From JAAYAE01 sp963678395 (GTDB lineage Bacteria > Bacillota > Negativicutes > Acidaminococcales > Acidaminococcaceae), in NCBI GenBank assembly GCA_963678395.1, contig OY782827.1:1674001-1738000 (forward strand): a stretch of 64,000 nt of DNA, in the 5' to 3' direction. Positions 27,212-36,460 of this stretch are shown piece after piece. Position 1 is the first letter of the stretch. Each line of letters starts with the position of its first letter. The translations under genes were made by a program, and so were the position numbers. Under the pieces are notes generated by a model that was given only the letters and a program-made list of their open reading frames with translations, was not told the DNA's origin and did no database searches.

Positions 27212-28015
27212 TTGAACCTTCCTCGAGGCACCTATTATAAGTCCTTATGTCTCGTAACATCTGCCAGAAAAATAAACAAACAGAAGTTCCTAGAAACAAT
27301 AAAAGATGTTTTCGAAGAAAACAAGAAGAGATATGGAGCACCAAAGATACAGAAAGTATTAGAAGCTCTTGGCATAAAGGCCAGTCTAAAGCGTGTCCAA
27401 AGGCATATGGCAGAATTAGGGCTCAGGGCAATAGTAGTAAAGAAATACAGGTATTATTCTTCTAAATGTTTGGTTGAAGAACATGACAATTTGTTAAACA
27501 GAGATTTCAAAAGTGCAGCAATCAACAAAAAATGGTGTACAGACATAACCTATATCCATACAGTTATTGATGGTTGGACATATCTGGCGTCAGTAATGGA
27601 CTTGGCCAGCAAGAAGATTATCGGCTATGCCTATGCAAAAAGGATGACAGCAGAACTAGCGGTACAAGCTATTGAAAATGCCTGCCTTAATGTCAGTGAT
27701 ACAACAGGAATAATTTTGCATAGTGATCTTGGAACTCAATACACTAGTCAAATGTTTGAAGATGAGCTTGTAAGAAAAAATATGGTTCATTCTTACAGCC
27801 GTAAGGGAAACCCCTACGATAATGCCTGCATTGAATCTTTCCATTCCGGATTGAAGAAGGAAGAAGTGAACCATAACAGGTATTATGATTTCAAGATGGC
27901 CGGTAAAGCCATCTTTGAATATATTGAATCATGGTATAACCGAAAGAGGATTCATGGCAGTATAAAGTATATGACTCCGCAGGAGTTTGAAGACGCAGCA
28001 AAATCTACAGCATAA
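27212..28015 (+). CDS. IS3-family transposase OrfB (DDE integrase)
   Basis: 267 residues from the first in-frame Met-type codon, but the frame is open back to at least 27140 (VGFINRYKAQYTVKRTCKVL), consistent with translation as an OrfAB fusion through -1 frameshifting at 27111-27117. HTH_21 region KRYGAPKIQKVLEALGI; rve catalytic core with DDE residues in WCTDITYI, LHSDLGTQY and NACIESFHSGLKKE. Complete to HGSIKYMTPQEFE. Confidence 0.93.
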   Translation: MNLPRGTYYKSLCLVTSARKINKQKFLETIKDVFEENKKRYGAPKIQKVLEALGIKASLKRVQRHMAELGLRAIVVKKYRYYSSKCLVEEHDNLLNRDFKSAAINKKWCTDITYIHTVIDGWTYLASVMDLASKKIIGYAYAKRMTAELAVQAIENACLNVSDTTGIILHSDLGTQYTSQMFEDELVRKNMVHSYSRKGNPYDNACIESFHSGLKKEEVNHNRYYDFKMAGKAIFEYIESWYNRKRIHGSIKYMTPQEFEDAAKSTA

Positions 28016-28033
28016 AAGTTAAACTATTTGTGT

Positions 28034-28630
28034 CTACAGTATTGACCTAGGTCCATCTTTAATAAGAAATAGATTACCTTCTACTGCTTCAGTTATTTTT
28101 TCGTTACGCACAAAAATAGTCTCAAAAGCTTTTCCTACGATAGCCTTTTGCTTGGCCAAAACTTCAGGCAGTCTATTTAAGGAGTTAATATCGCAACGTT
28201 GCCAGCGTTCATCAATTTCCGTAATAACGTTAACACCTTTTTCTTGTTGTTGGGTTAAATTTACCCTATTATTTTCTGCTACGAACATAGTTAACTGTGG
28301 TACCATCATTTCAGGAAAGCCTAAACTTCCCTTTCCTTCACCACGAGTAAGTTGAGTATAGATTTCACCATTTTCTAATCCGCTAGCGCTTATTAATTGC
28401 TCATGAAATTCCACTATTTCCTCTACCGTATAAATACCAGGAATTTTAATTGCCATAGCAGAGTTAAACAAAGCTTCTATGTGAGGAAGCAAAGCAAAAC
28501 AACGGCCATTGTATACAGGAACTACTTCAAATACACCGTCCCCAAATTGTTGTCCTCTATCACCAAAAGCAAATGTTGCACTGCCCTTGTCCATTATTTC
28601 ACCATTAACCAAAACTACATCTTTTATCAT
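28034..28630 (-). pseudogene. Class IV aminotransferase (Dat-like), truncated by the IS
   Basis: About 190 native codons of a normal 280. The PLP fold-type IV N-terminal domain is recognisable: KDVVLVNGEIMDKG, FGDRGQQFGDGVFEVVPVYNG, QLTRGEGKGSLGFP, and the Lys-containing NSLNRLPEVLAKQKA (catalytic Lys region). After EGNLFLIKDG the frame enters the IS end and stops, so the C-terminal third with the cofactor phosphate site is missing. D-alanine aminotransferase is the most likely function; branched-chain or aminodeoxychorismate types are alternatives. Start ATG 28630 (GGAGG seven bases upstream) or 28633. Confidence 0.85.
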
Positions 28631-28720
28631 CATTCATCCTCCAAAATACTAACAAGGGCTTTTCAATACCTATTCCCTAAGAGTATAATATATATATGTT
28701 TTATTATATATTAAAACCCG

Positions 28721-28739
28721 GCTTTTGTTAACCAAAAGC
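28721..28739 (+). promoter_or_regulatory. Short hairpin in the leader of the next gene
   Basis: GCTTTTG-TTAAC-CAAAAGC, 7-bp perfect stem, ends two bases before the AGAGGAGG ribosome site of the gene at 28756. It could tune translation or be an operator. No further support. Confidence 0.3.
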
Positions 28740-28755
28740 TAAGAGGAGGATTTTT

Positions 28756-29274
28756 ATGAATAGCGACGTTATTAAATGTGCAACAGATTATGCCAAGGAT
28801 AATAATATCCAATACATCGTTACCGCTTCTATTACCGGCAATTCTCTTCCTGAGTTAGTAAACAGTTTCGACGGTGAGATTGTCTGTGTTACTCATGTTA
28901 ACGGTTATAAGACCCCTGGCGAAAATGAATTCCCTGCCGATTTACGCCAAGAATTTTCCTCTAAAGGTGTGAAGTTCTTAACTGCTGCCCATGTATTATC
29001 CGGCGCAGAACGCGGCATCAGCAGCGGTTTTAAAGGCATGTACCCTGTAGAAATAATCGCTCAGTCCTTACGCATGTTAGGTGCGGGCACTAAAGTCGGT
29101 GTAGAATGTGCCGTTATGGCCTTAGATGCTGGTTTAATACCTTTTAATACCAAAGTACTATCTTTGGGCGGTACCGGACGCGGGTTGGATACAGCCATTG
29201 TTATTACCCCCGGCTATGCGCAAAAAATTTTTAGTACCAGAATTCATAAAATACTAATCAAACCGGAGTTGTAA
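28756..29274 (+). CDS. Stand-alone pyruvate-kinase alpha/beta-domain protein
   Basis: 172 residues, ATG with AGAGGAGG upstream. The sequence matches the C-terminal alpha/beta domain of pyruvate kinase rather than the catalytic barrel (IQYIVTASITGNSLPELVN, GVKFLTAAHVLSGAERGIS, GVECAVMALDAGLIP, LSLGGTGRGLDTAIVITP). Such single-domain proteins occur in archaea and anaerobic Firmicutes; their function is unknown. It forms a two-gene plus-strand unit with the acyltransferase, and faces the pyk gene across a shared terminator. Confidence 0.7.
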   Translation: MNSDVIKCATDYAKDNNIQYIVTASITGNSLPELVNSFDGEIVCVTHVNGYKTPGENEFPADLRQEFSSKGVKFLTAAHVLSGAERGISSGFKGMYPVEIIAQSLRMLGAGTKVGVECAVMALDAGLIPFNTKVLSLGGTGRGLDTAIVITPGYAQKIFSTRIHKILIKPEL

Positions 29275-29278
29275 AATT

Positions 29279-30397
29279 TTGAAAGAACGCAATATGATTT
29301 TTGATAATCTACGTGGCATATGCATGTTAGGCGTTATTGCCATCCACGCCGGTTCCTATGTAATGGATTCAGCTACTGCCAGTGAACATATTTTTATGCT
29401 CATGGAAGTATTGAGCCGTTATAGTGTGCCAGCGTTTTTTTTCATATCCGGCTACGGTCTTTTTTATACCTATACTTTAGACAAGCCTTTAGCGTATTGG
29501 CCATTTATAAAAAAACGTCTAGTCAGCATCGGCATTCCCTATGTGCTCTGGTCGCTATTGTACATTGCGGCTTATGATTACTCCTATCCCGATCCGCAAA
29601 ACTGGGACTTAAATGAATTATGGTTTAAGTTAGCGTTTGGCAATGCGTCCTACCATATTTACTTTCTGGTCATACTTATGTGGTTTTATGCTCTTTTTCC
29701 TTTGTGGCGCAGATTAATGTTGCTAATGGAAAAGTATTCTTTAAAACTGTCCTTACCTATCTTATTTTTGGCTCAGTTATATTTTTATAATTTAAGTTCG
29801 CACTTTTGGGCCTATCCTGCCTGGGTTATGCAAGATGATTTTATTTTTAATTTGTTCCAATACAGATTAAATTATATTCCTTTTTTTTATCTATTTATTT
29901 TTATGTTAGGCGGCGTAATAGCCCGTCACTACGAAGTATTCGCTAGCCTTATACGCAATAATTTTAAGCTGATAACCTGTGCCTTTCTTCTTAGTGCCTC
30001 GGTAAACGCAGCGGTATTTTATCGTCATCTCTACAAATGGCATATGGATTTAGAAACCATTGTTAATACTTTGCAGCAGCTTAGCACCTATGGATTGATT
30101 TATACCCTTACCGCTTTGTTTTTCTTTTGTGCCCTCCTAGATAAATACCGTACCCATAAAATAACCTGGTTACAGAAACTTTCTAATAGGTCTTTTTTGA
30201 TTTATTTAGTCCACCCCTATATTATGGATCAAATCTATTTACAGCTAAAGTTTGCAGCAATTCCTTTTTCTCTAGTGCCTATGCCGCTATTTTATCTAGC
30301 AATAGTCTCTATATCTTATTTTGCAGCTGTTGTGATGCATAAAACAATGAATTCTTCACATTTAAAAACAAAAACGAGTCTAAGGTTTTTACCTTAG
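29279..30397 (+). CDS. Membrane acyltransferase, family 3
   Basis: 372 residues with about ten membrane helices. Family 3 acyltransferase motifs: FDNLRGICMLGVIAIHAG at the N-terminus (catalytic His region), VPAFFFISGYGLFYTY and RLVSIGIPYVLWSLLY. Relatives O-acetylate lipopolysaccharide, peptidoglycan or secreted glycans. The start is TTG 29279, four bases after the previous stop, or ATG 29294. The plus strand ends in the terminator at 30374, which overlaps the 3' end of this ORF. Confidence 0.85.
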   Translation: MKERNMIFDNLRGICMLGVIAIHAGSYVMDSATASEHIFMLMEVLSRYSVPAFFFISGYGLFYTYTLDKPLAYWPFIKKRLVSIGIPYVLWSLLYIAAYDYSYPDPQNWDLNELWFKLAFGNASYHIYFLVILMWFYALFPLWRRLMLLMEKYSLKLSLPILFLAQLYFYNLSSHFWAYPAWVMQDDFIFNLFQYRLNYIPFFYLFIFMLGGVIARHYEVFASLIRNNFKLITCAFLLSASVNAAVFYRHLYKWHMDLETIVNTLQQLSTYGLIYTLTALFFFCALLDKYRTHKITWLQKLSNRSFLIYLVHPYIMDQIYLQLKFAAIPFSLVPMPLFYLAIVSISYFAAVVMHKTMNSSHLKTKTSLRFLP

Positions 30398-30408
30398 ACT
30401 CGTTTTTT
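30374..30408 (+). terminator. Bidirectional terminator
   Basis: 12-bp perfect stem ACGAGTCTAAGG/CCTTAGACTCGT with TTTTT after it on plus and A-rich before it (U-rich on minus). It serves the acyltransferase on plus and pyk on minus; the first arm lies inside the acyltransferase ORF. Confidence 0.92.
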
Positions 30409-30433
30409 ATTCTTAGAAATATACAACCTATGT

Positions 30434-32045
30434 TTATTTTATATTAATACGCCCATCGTAAACGTTACCGCTGCTAACAGCCAAGGTAACTTCTTGCCCG
30501 TCATGTAACTTATCCATGGCACCTACAGCCCCTACTATGACCGGAATGCCACAGTTAATACCAACTATTGCCGCCGAGGAGGTAAAACCTCCTTCTTCAG
30601 CAATAATACCGGAAGCTTTAGCTGCGTAGGGAGCGATTTCATTTTCTATAGAGGACACTAGCATAATGTCGCCCGGCTTAAATTTAACCAAATCCTCTAC
30701 GCCATGAACTTTGCAAATAACACCTATAACAGCATTTTTACCAATACCAACTCCATGTACAATTGCAGTTTCCAAATTAATCACCTTGATTAGGTTTGTA
30801 CTGCCTATTTTGCCCACATTCATGCCGGCAGTAACGACAACCGAATCCCCTTCCTTTAAAAATCCCTCTTCTTTGGCTCTTTGTAAAGACAACTCAATAA
30901 GTTCATCTGTACCTTTGGCTTGCGCTCCTAAAAGCGGTTTAACGCCCCAATACATTTGCATACGCCTAATATTGGCTTCCACGGGAGATACCGCTATCAC
31001 CGTAGCTTTAGGGCGATATTTAGCAATCATACGTGCCGTATAGCCAGATTCGGTAATAGTAAGTATAGCATCAGTCTCCAGCTCTTGAGCAATCTGCACG
31101 GTAGCGTGGCTGATAGCATCAGTCATGTTAACTTGAGCACCAATACCCTTGCTCCTAAATATTTTCACATAGTCCAGCGCTTCTTCTGTACGCACTGCTA
31201 TTTTATTCATGGTCTGCACCGCTTCTAAAGGATATTCACCGGAAGCAGTTTCGCCACTTAGCATGATAACATCCGTGCCATCAAAAATAGAATTTGCTAC
31301 ATCACTGGCCTCGGCTCTGGTAGCACGATAATTACTAATCATGCTTTCTAGCATTTGCGTAGCTGTAATAACAGGTTTACCTACTTTGTTACATTTAGCA
31401 ATAATAGCTTTTTGTACCAAAGGAACTTCTTCCGCCGGAATCTCTACGCCTAAATCTCCTCTTGCTACCATAACTCCATCTACTACCTGCAAAATCGTAT
31501 CAATATTATTGACGCCATCACTGCTTTCAATTTTAGCAATAATTCCCATAGCAGAATGCTTTTCCTCTAGCAGCTTCCTAATCTCAATAACGTCCTCTTG
31601 TGTCTGCACAAGAGAAGCCGCAATATAATCCATATTATGTTCAATAGCAAAAGTAATATCTGCTTTATCTTGCTCGGACATAAAGGGTAATTTAAGTACT
31701 ACGCCAGGAACAGCTACGCGTTTACGCGAACTAATCTCTCCGCCATGTATTACTTTTGTATAAAATTTTTAGGCAAAATTCATGGTCTTCGTTTAAAATA
31801 ACCTTACCTTGTTTAAAAATACCTAAGCGCATTTCAGGTCCTTTAGTATCGGCGATGAGAGCAACAGGTTTTCCTGCTTCTCGTGCTGCGTCGCGCACCA
31901 TAGCAATACGCACTTCTTGTTCAGCGTGTTCTCCATGGGAAAAGTTGAATCTTGCCATATCCATACCAGATTTTATCATTTCCAACAACAGTCCCGGTTT
32001 ATCAGTTGTGGGACCCATGGTACAAATAATTTTAGTTTTTTTCAT
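30434..32045 (-). pseudogene. pyk: Pyruvate kinase with an internal out-of-frame deletion
   Basis: ATG 32045 (AAGGAG nine bases upstream) reads TKIICTMGPTTDKPG, MDMARFNFSHG and LIADTKGPEMRLG, then DHEFCL. The frame then shifts to YTKVIHGGEISSRKRV, skipping roughly 45 residues of the B domain, and continues SEQDKADITFAIEHN, MVARGDLGVEIP, TQMLESM, the C domain and the PEP-utiliser-like tail (GKNAVIGVICKV). The deletion point is near 31760-31772. The missing part would bring the total to about 582 residues, normal for the long Bacillus-type enzyme. As written the product is a 100-residue stub. Confidence 0.88.
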
Positions 32046-32065
32046 GAAAATCAACTCCTTATAGT

Positions 32066-32101
32066 CTAAAAGACTGGGCAAAAAGATGCCCAGCCTTTTA
32101 G
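32066..32101 (-). terminator. Terminator between the Etf unit and pyk
   Basis: CTAAAAG.CTGGGCA pairs with TGCCCAG.CTTTTAG; on minus the GC stem is followed by UUUUAG. It starts at the stop of the small gene at 32098 and ends just before the pyk ribosome site. Confidence 0.8.
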
Positions 32102-32295
32102 ATATTCGTTATATTATTATAAATTAATTCACAAGCTTCTTCGGCTTCGGAAAAAGGCACACATAGCTCTTGTGTGCTCTTTTTAGCTCCAGAACTAACT
32201 TCTTTTTCTTGCACTAAGAATCCAGCATTTTCCAACAACGTTTTTGCTTTTTTCATATCTTCTTTATTTTTGGCAATGTAAACTACCTTCCACAT
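32098..32295 (-). CDS. Small conserved protein of about 65 residues
   Basis: ATG 32295 follows GGAGG at seven bases; the longer frame to 32346 overlaps etfA and is not needed. The protein opens MWKVVYIAKNKEDMKKAKT, LLENAGFLVQEKEV and ends with CVPFSEAEEACELIYNNI. Small proteins opening MWKVVYIA next to glycolysis or acetyl-CoA carboxylase genes are common in Firmicutes; the fold looks like one alpha/beta unit of the DUF2007 kind. Function unknown. Between etfA and pyk. Confidence 0.65.
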   Translation of the reverse strand: MWKVVYIAKNKEDMKKAKTLLENAGFLVQEKEVSSGAKKSTQELCVPFSEAEEACELIYNNITNI

Positions 32296-32314
32296 ATGTT
32301 TACCTCCGCCTACT

Positions 32315-33523
32315 TTAGGACTCTTTGATAGCTCTGATTTTTTCAATAAGCTTTGGTAAAACCACCAAAGCGTCTCCTACTATACCATAGTGAGCAACTC
32401 TAAAAATGGGAGCATTTTCATCTTTATTAATAGCTATAATAATATCAGATTTATTCATACCAGCTAAATGCTGTACCGAACCGGAAATACCAAAAGCGAA
32501 ATAAATTTTAGGTGTAACTGTTTTGCCTGATTGCCCAACCTGGTGAGGATGATCAATCCAACCTTCGTCCACTACAGCGCGAGAGCCGCCAACTGCACCA
32601 CCTAAAACCTTAGCTAATTCTTCCAGCATTTTAAAGTTGTCTTGGCAACCCATGCCGCGGCCACCGGAACAAATCATTTCAGCGTCATCAATCTTCATAG
32701 CACTAGTTTCGATTACCGGCTCATTTCTCAACATTTTTGCACGATCTACAATTTTATTTTGGATTTCGCAGTTTATTACTTCACCTGTTCGAGTCAAATC
32801 AGGCACTACCGGTTTAAATACTTTGGGACGAACTGTACCCATTTGTGGACAGCGTTCTTCGCATAAAATAGTTGCCAAAATATTACCGCCCAAAGCAGGT
32901 CTTGTCCAATGCACAATTTTGCCTTCAATATCTAAAGCTGTACAATCTGCACATAGACCAGTATTCATACGAGCTGCGATTCTAGGGCCTAAATCTCTAC
33001 CATCAACTGTTGCGCCTACTAATATGGCACTAGGTTGGTATTTTTTTATAAGCTCACAAAAAGCATTAGTGTAGCAATCTGTGTTGTAAACTGTATATTC
33101 TTCACCAGTTACCAAATATACTACATCAGCGCCTGCCGCAATTAGTTTTTGAGGAATATCGCCGGCAACATTAGTCAAAAGAACAGCTCCGCAACGTTGA
33201 CCGGATTTTTTAGCCAAAACAGCTGTTTCCGCCAAAAGTTCGTAAACAACATGTACAGGTTCTCCATTTTCAGTTTCTACAAAAAACCATAAATCTTTTT
33301 CTTGGCCCGTAGCCATTCCCACAACAGCTGTCTTGTCTGTAATCGCCGCTTCACCTAGACTAATAACTTCTACAGGACATTCACTAATACAAGCTCCACA
33401 ATTAATACCATCTTCTTCTTTAACCTCTGCCTTACCGTCAACCATATATAATGCTCCTACGGGGCAAATGCTTAAGCAAGTCTCACAACCAATACAATTA
33501 TCTTTATCAATAGTTACTGACAT
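32315..33523 (-). CDS. etfA: Electron transfer flavoprotein alpha subunit with ferredoxin domain
   Basis: 402 residues. The first 65 hold two 4Fe-4S motifs (CIGCETCLSICPVGALY and CGACISECPVEV), then the Etf alpha N-domain (ILVGATVDGRDLGPRIAARM) and the FAD-binding C-domain (ICSGGRGMGCQDNF, GSRAVVDEGW, QVGQSGKTV, FGISGSVQHLAGM). The ferredoxin extension is found in Etf of anaerobes linked to acyl-CoA or caffeyl-CoA dehydrogenases and flavin-based bifurcation. The partner dehydrogenase is not in this window. Eleven bases after etfB. Intact. Confidence 0.94.
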   Translation of the reverse strand: MSVTIDKDNCIGCETCLSICPVGALYMVDGKAEVKEEDGINCGACISECPVEVISLGEAAITDKTAVVGMATGQEKDLWFFVETENGEPVHVVYELLAETAVLAKKSGQRCGAVLLTNVAGDIPQKLIAAGADVVYLVTGEEYTVYNTDCYTNAFCELIKKYQPSAILVGATVDGRDLGPRIAARMNTGLCADCTALDIEGKIVHWTRPALGGNILATILCEERCPQMGTVRPKVFKPVVPDLTRTGEVINCEIQNKIVDRAKMLRNEPVIETSAMKIDDAEMICSGGRGMGCQDNFKMLEELAKVLGGAVGGSRAVVDEGWIDHPHQVGQSGKTVTPKIYFAFGISGSVQHLAGMNKSDIIIAINKDENAPIFRVAHYGIVGDALVVLPKLIEKIRAIKES

Positions 33524-33534
33524 TTACTCACACC

Positions 33535-34329
33535 TCATCTGGCAATTATTTTTGCCTCTAATAATTTTTCTACCAATTTATCAACTGCCACTTGAGGATC
33601 TTCCTCATGAAAAATCTCACTGCTAATTTCAGGAACAGGTGGCGTAAATACTGTTACTACCTTGGTTGGTGACCCGTTAAGTCCAATAATATTGACATCT
33701 AAATTCATATCTGCCGCAGACCATGTAGGTATTTCCATTTTTCTTGCCTTCATTTTGCCTTTAATACTCGCAAAGCGTGGTTCTTTCTCGCTTCTAGCAA
33801 CTGTTATCAACGCAGGCAAAGGTACAGCGATTGTTTGCACCGTTGTTTCATTGTCCCTATCAACCAAAACCTTATTATCTTCAATACTTATTTTAGTTGC
33901 CCCGGTTACTTGAGGCAAATTCAAATGTTCTGCCATTTCCGGTCCTACTTGTGCAGTATCGCCATCAATAGCTTGTTTGCCGCAAAGGATTAAATCAAAA
34001 GCCCCTGCATGTTTAACGGCAGCAACCATAGCGTGACTGGTAGCCAAAGTATCAGAACCGGCAAAAGCACGATCACTAATAAGTGCTACGTCATCTGCTC
34101 CCATGGCGATGGCATCTTTTAAAATAGCTACAGCTTGTGGTGGTCCCATAGTAAGCACTGTTACCTTGGCACCCACAGTATCTTTTAGCTCTAAGGCCAT
34201 TTCCAAGGCATATTTATCATACGGGTTCATTATACTTTGAACACCGTCCCTAATCAAAGTATTCGTTACCGGATCAATTTTTATTTCAGCAGTATCCGGT
34301 ACTTGCTTGACACATACTATTATGTTCAT
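33535..34329 (-). CDS. etfB: Electron transfer flavoprotein beta subunit
   Basis: 264 residues. N-terminal VCVKQVPDTAEIKIDP, then DLILCGKQAIDGDTAQVGPEM (nucleotide-binding segment with the bifurcation-type Q-A-I-D-G-D-T motif) and LPALITVARSEKEPRFAS. Forms the heterodimer with EtfA. First gene of the unit, with its own promoter. Intact. Confidence 0.95.
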   Translation of the reverse strand: MNIIVCVKQVPDTAEIKIDPVTNTLIRDGVQSIMNPYDKYALEMALELKDTVGAKVTVLTMGPPQAVAILKDAIAMGADDVALISDRAFAGSDTLATSHAMVAAVKHAGAFDLILCGKQAIDGDTAQVGPEMAEHLNLPQVTGATKISIEDNKVLVDRDNETTVQTIAVPLPALITVARSEKEPRFASIKGKMKARKMEIPTWSAADMNLDVNIIGLNGSPTKVVTVFTPPVPEISSEIFHEEDPQVAVDKLVEKLLEAKIIAR

Positions 34330-34439
34330 AAATATCCTCCTTATTGTTTTCCCCTAAATTAAAAACCCTCTACATAGCAAAAGAAATTTGCCATATTCGC
34401 TCTTAGCAAAGAGTAACCAATTAGAAGAATATACCCTAC

Positions 34440-34468
34440 ATTTTATCATTCAACTGTTACAAGTGCAA
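34440..34468 (-). promoter_or_regulatory. Promoter of etfBA
   Basis: Minus-strand -35 TTGCAC (34463-34468), 17-bp spacer, -10 TAAAAT (34440-34445), about 110 bases before etfB. Other than this the stretch 34330-34521 shows nothing. Confidence 0.6.
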
Positions 34469-34521
34469 GCATTTAGACCCTACAGGTATCAGTCAAGTAA
34501 AAGTTGGCAAATCTTTCTTCG

Positions 34522-36079
34522 TAGGAAAAATCTTGCATTTTTAATTGTTGAATGGAATTTTCCATAAAATTTTGGGCAAACTCATCCTCCCAAGTTGTTA
34601 TAAGCTAAATTAGATATGTGCTATCTCACTAAATTCTCTATATCCAAATGCCCTTAGCAAAGATTTCCTACTGCCGGTCATCTTTGCGTCTGCAATTGCC
34701 CAATGCCCCTTGCGGATGTTTCCATCTTTCTTGCCTTTGCCTACGACCCTAGGTATTGCAGCAGCACTTAAAATATCTTTGGCAAATACAACTATTTCTC
34801 TGTCTATAAGGCTCGTATAGCGTTCAAGAGCCGTATAAAAGGTCTTGTTTTCTAATCTCGTAAGTATTTTTGCCATGTAGCCTGCACCTGGGATGCCCCA
34901 GCTGCCTTTATGGTGCTTCATCCTTAAAGTAATTACCGAGCAGTTCTGGCTTTCCTGCGTACCCATAGATCCGTATAAAAGTCCTTCCGGCGGCTTAGGC
35001 AGCTTTTCCTTCATATCAAAATAAGCTTTTATTCCTGCCTCGTTGTTGCTCAAATAGCTGTACAACGCTCTTGCTTTTTCTTCTCTTTTGTCTTCCTTCT
35101 CATTACTGGCAACACTGTTTGCATAGGCGTCTATTTTCGCCAGCAACTCTTCCGTTTTACCGTCCATATACAATGCTTTTAGCTCTTTACGCATAGCCGT
35201 ATCGGCTATTGCGTAAATTATCTTCTTGAACACATGAAACCTGTCTAATTGGTAAATAGTATACGGATCATAAGGATGCTTAACCCAGGCTGCTCCATCC
35301 CCATTAATGAACCTGTACTTTACTTCATCCGTATTGTACTTTGTTTGAATCATGGCTTCCCTTATGCGGTGGAACTCTTTTGCCTCTTCAAAACCTGCGG
35401 TCATAACTTTTCCCACGACTTCATTTCTGCCGTCTTTTCCCTTACGTATACCCTCATAGGCCGTGCTGACCTTTATCTCTTTGCCCGAGGCCTCTTTTGG
35501 GCGGTAGGGCTTTTGCAGGTGCAGGAATATACCATCAGCTTCTTCGAACAATACCGGTGCTTCTTTACCCGTCTGCGGCTTATCTTCTTCTAATCTTTTG
35601 GCCATGTCTGTTTCTTCTGCTTCCAGTTTTTTACCAAATTCCTGCACCGTATTCCAAATTCCTTGGCTGCTTATATTTATTTGGCTGGTAAGATTAACGG
35701 CAGATTCTGCTTTCCTGAAGCTTACCTCTGTGGCTGCTTTAACCATTGCTTCTACAGAGTTACATGAATTCCTTCTTGCCTTCTTCGTTAATGTGCTCAT
35801 AGACCGTGCGCTTATAGGCGACATCTCCGAACACGCAGCGTATGTGGTTGGCCTTAAAACCTTTGTGCCTATACGCCTTGCGATCTCTTTCGACCATGAG
35901 CTTCCTATCGTAGCCTTCCAACAAGTCCTTCACCATTTCGACGGCAGCACTGCACACATAGCTGAAAATTATTTTCTCAATATCCTTGAATGTCGGCAAG
36001 CTTTCATTTACAATATCCATAGTAGGAACTCCTTTACATGTTTTGTCTAGCAACTAACATATTAAAGAATTTTTCCTAC
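34522..36079 (-). mobile_element. ISLre2-type insertion sequence, about 1.56 kb
   Basis: Ends carry the inverted repeat GTAGGAAAAAT (34522-34532) and its complement (36069-36079). The single gene is a UPF0236-type transposase with an internal deletion, so the copy is probably immobile. It lies between the etfB promoter and a PHP-gene remnant. Confidence 0.8.
34610..36020 (-). pseudogene. ISLre2/UPF0236 transposase, internal deletion and frameshift
   Basis: ATG 36020 (GGAG eight bases upstream) reads MDIVNESLPTFKDIEK to HINEEGKKEF, then a stop. The rest is in another frame: NSVEAMVKAATEVSFRKA, LFEEADGIFLHLQ, RFINGDGAAWVKH, QLDRFHVFKKI, and QESQNCSVITLRMKHHKGSWG near the C-terminus. Family members have roughly 17-20 more residues at the junction (about 35765), so a small out-of-frame deletion is inferred. 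The acidic pair in EEADGIF and NGDGAAW fits the family catalytic core. Confidence 0.85.
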
Positions 36080-36083
36080 TATG

Positions 36084-36108
36084 GGAAGTGGATTTTACAT
36101 CCACTTCC
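36084..36108 (+). terminator. Hairpin beside the ISLre2 end
   Basis: GGAAGTGGAT/ATCCACTTCC, 5-base loop, followed on plus by TTATTTTG. It lies five bases outside the IS repeat; it may be the old terminator of the disrupted PHP gene region or serve the outward end of the IS. Confidence 0.55.
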
Positions 36109-36142
36109 TTATTTTGTTTCTTTTGCCAACTAATATTTTACT

Positions 36143-36460
36143 CTAACGCTCTATACGTTTAATGCGACCATTTCTAATCCATTCCATGGCATCTAATAAC
36201 GGTTTGTAATATGGATCAATGTGATAGCCTAAAATATGGATATCCTTATCATCAAAATAAGTATCTATCTCCACACCCGGAATTAATTTAATATGTAGAG
36301 ACTGTGTCTCTATATATTTTCTTGCTCTAATATACCCAGCCGTATTATCGTGATCTGTAATAGCAATAGTCACTAAGTTTGCTACCATAGCCATTTGTAA
36401 AATATTTTCAGGAGTATAAATTCCGTCAGAAGCAGTTGTATAAATATGTAAGTCTACTAA
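36143..36460 (-). pseudogene. PHP-domain phosphoesterase, N-terminal remnant
   Basis: From about 36457 the frame reads VDLHIYTTASDGIYTPENI, LQMAMVANLVTIAITDHDN, LIPGVEIDTYF, IHILGYHID and stops after RNGRIKRIER. This is the start of a PHP nuclease/phosphatase of the TrpH (YciV) type, about 105 of 280 residues. Three defects are visible: no start codon (TTA where an initiation codon should be), HxH metal motif changed to HIY, and loss of the C-terminal two thirds next to the ISLre2 element. Clearly a dead gene. Confidence 0.8.

Larger units (their letters stand above)
26817..28036 (+). mobile_element. IS3-family insertion sequence, about 1.22 kb
   Basis: Terminal repeats: left TGGACACGAAAAGTTTAAC (26817), right, read on minus, TAGACACAAATAGTTTAAC (28036 down). 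Between them lie overlapping orfA and orfB in the -1 frame with a slippery A run at 27111-27117. The element looks intact. Its two flanks belong to different truncated genes (TonB receptor at left, aminotransferase at right), so a simple insertion does not explain the junction. Confidence 0.88.
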
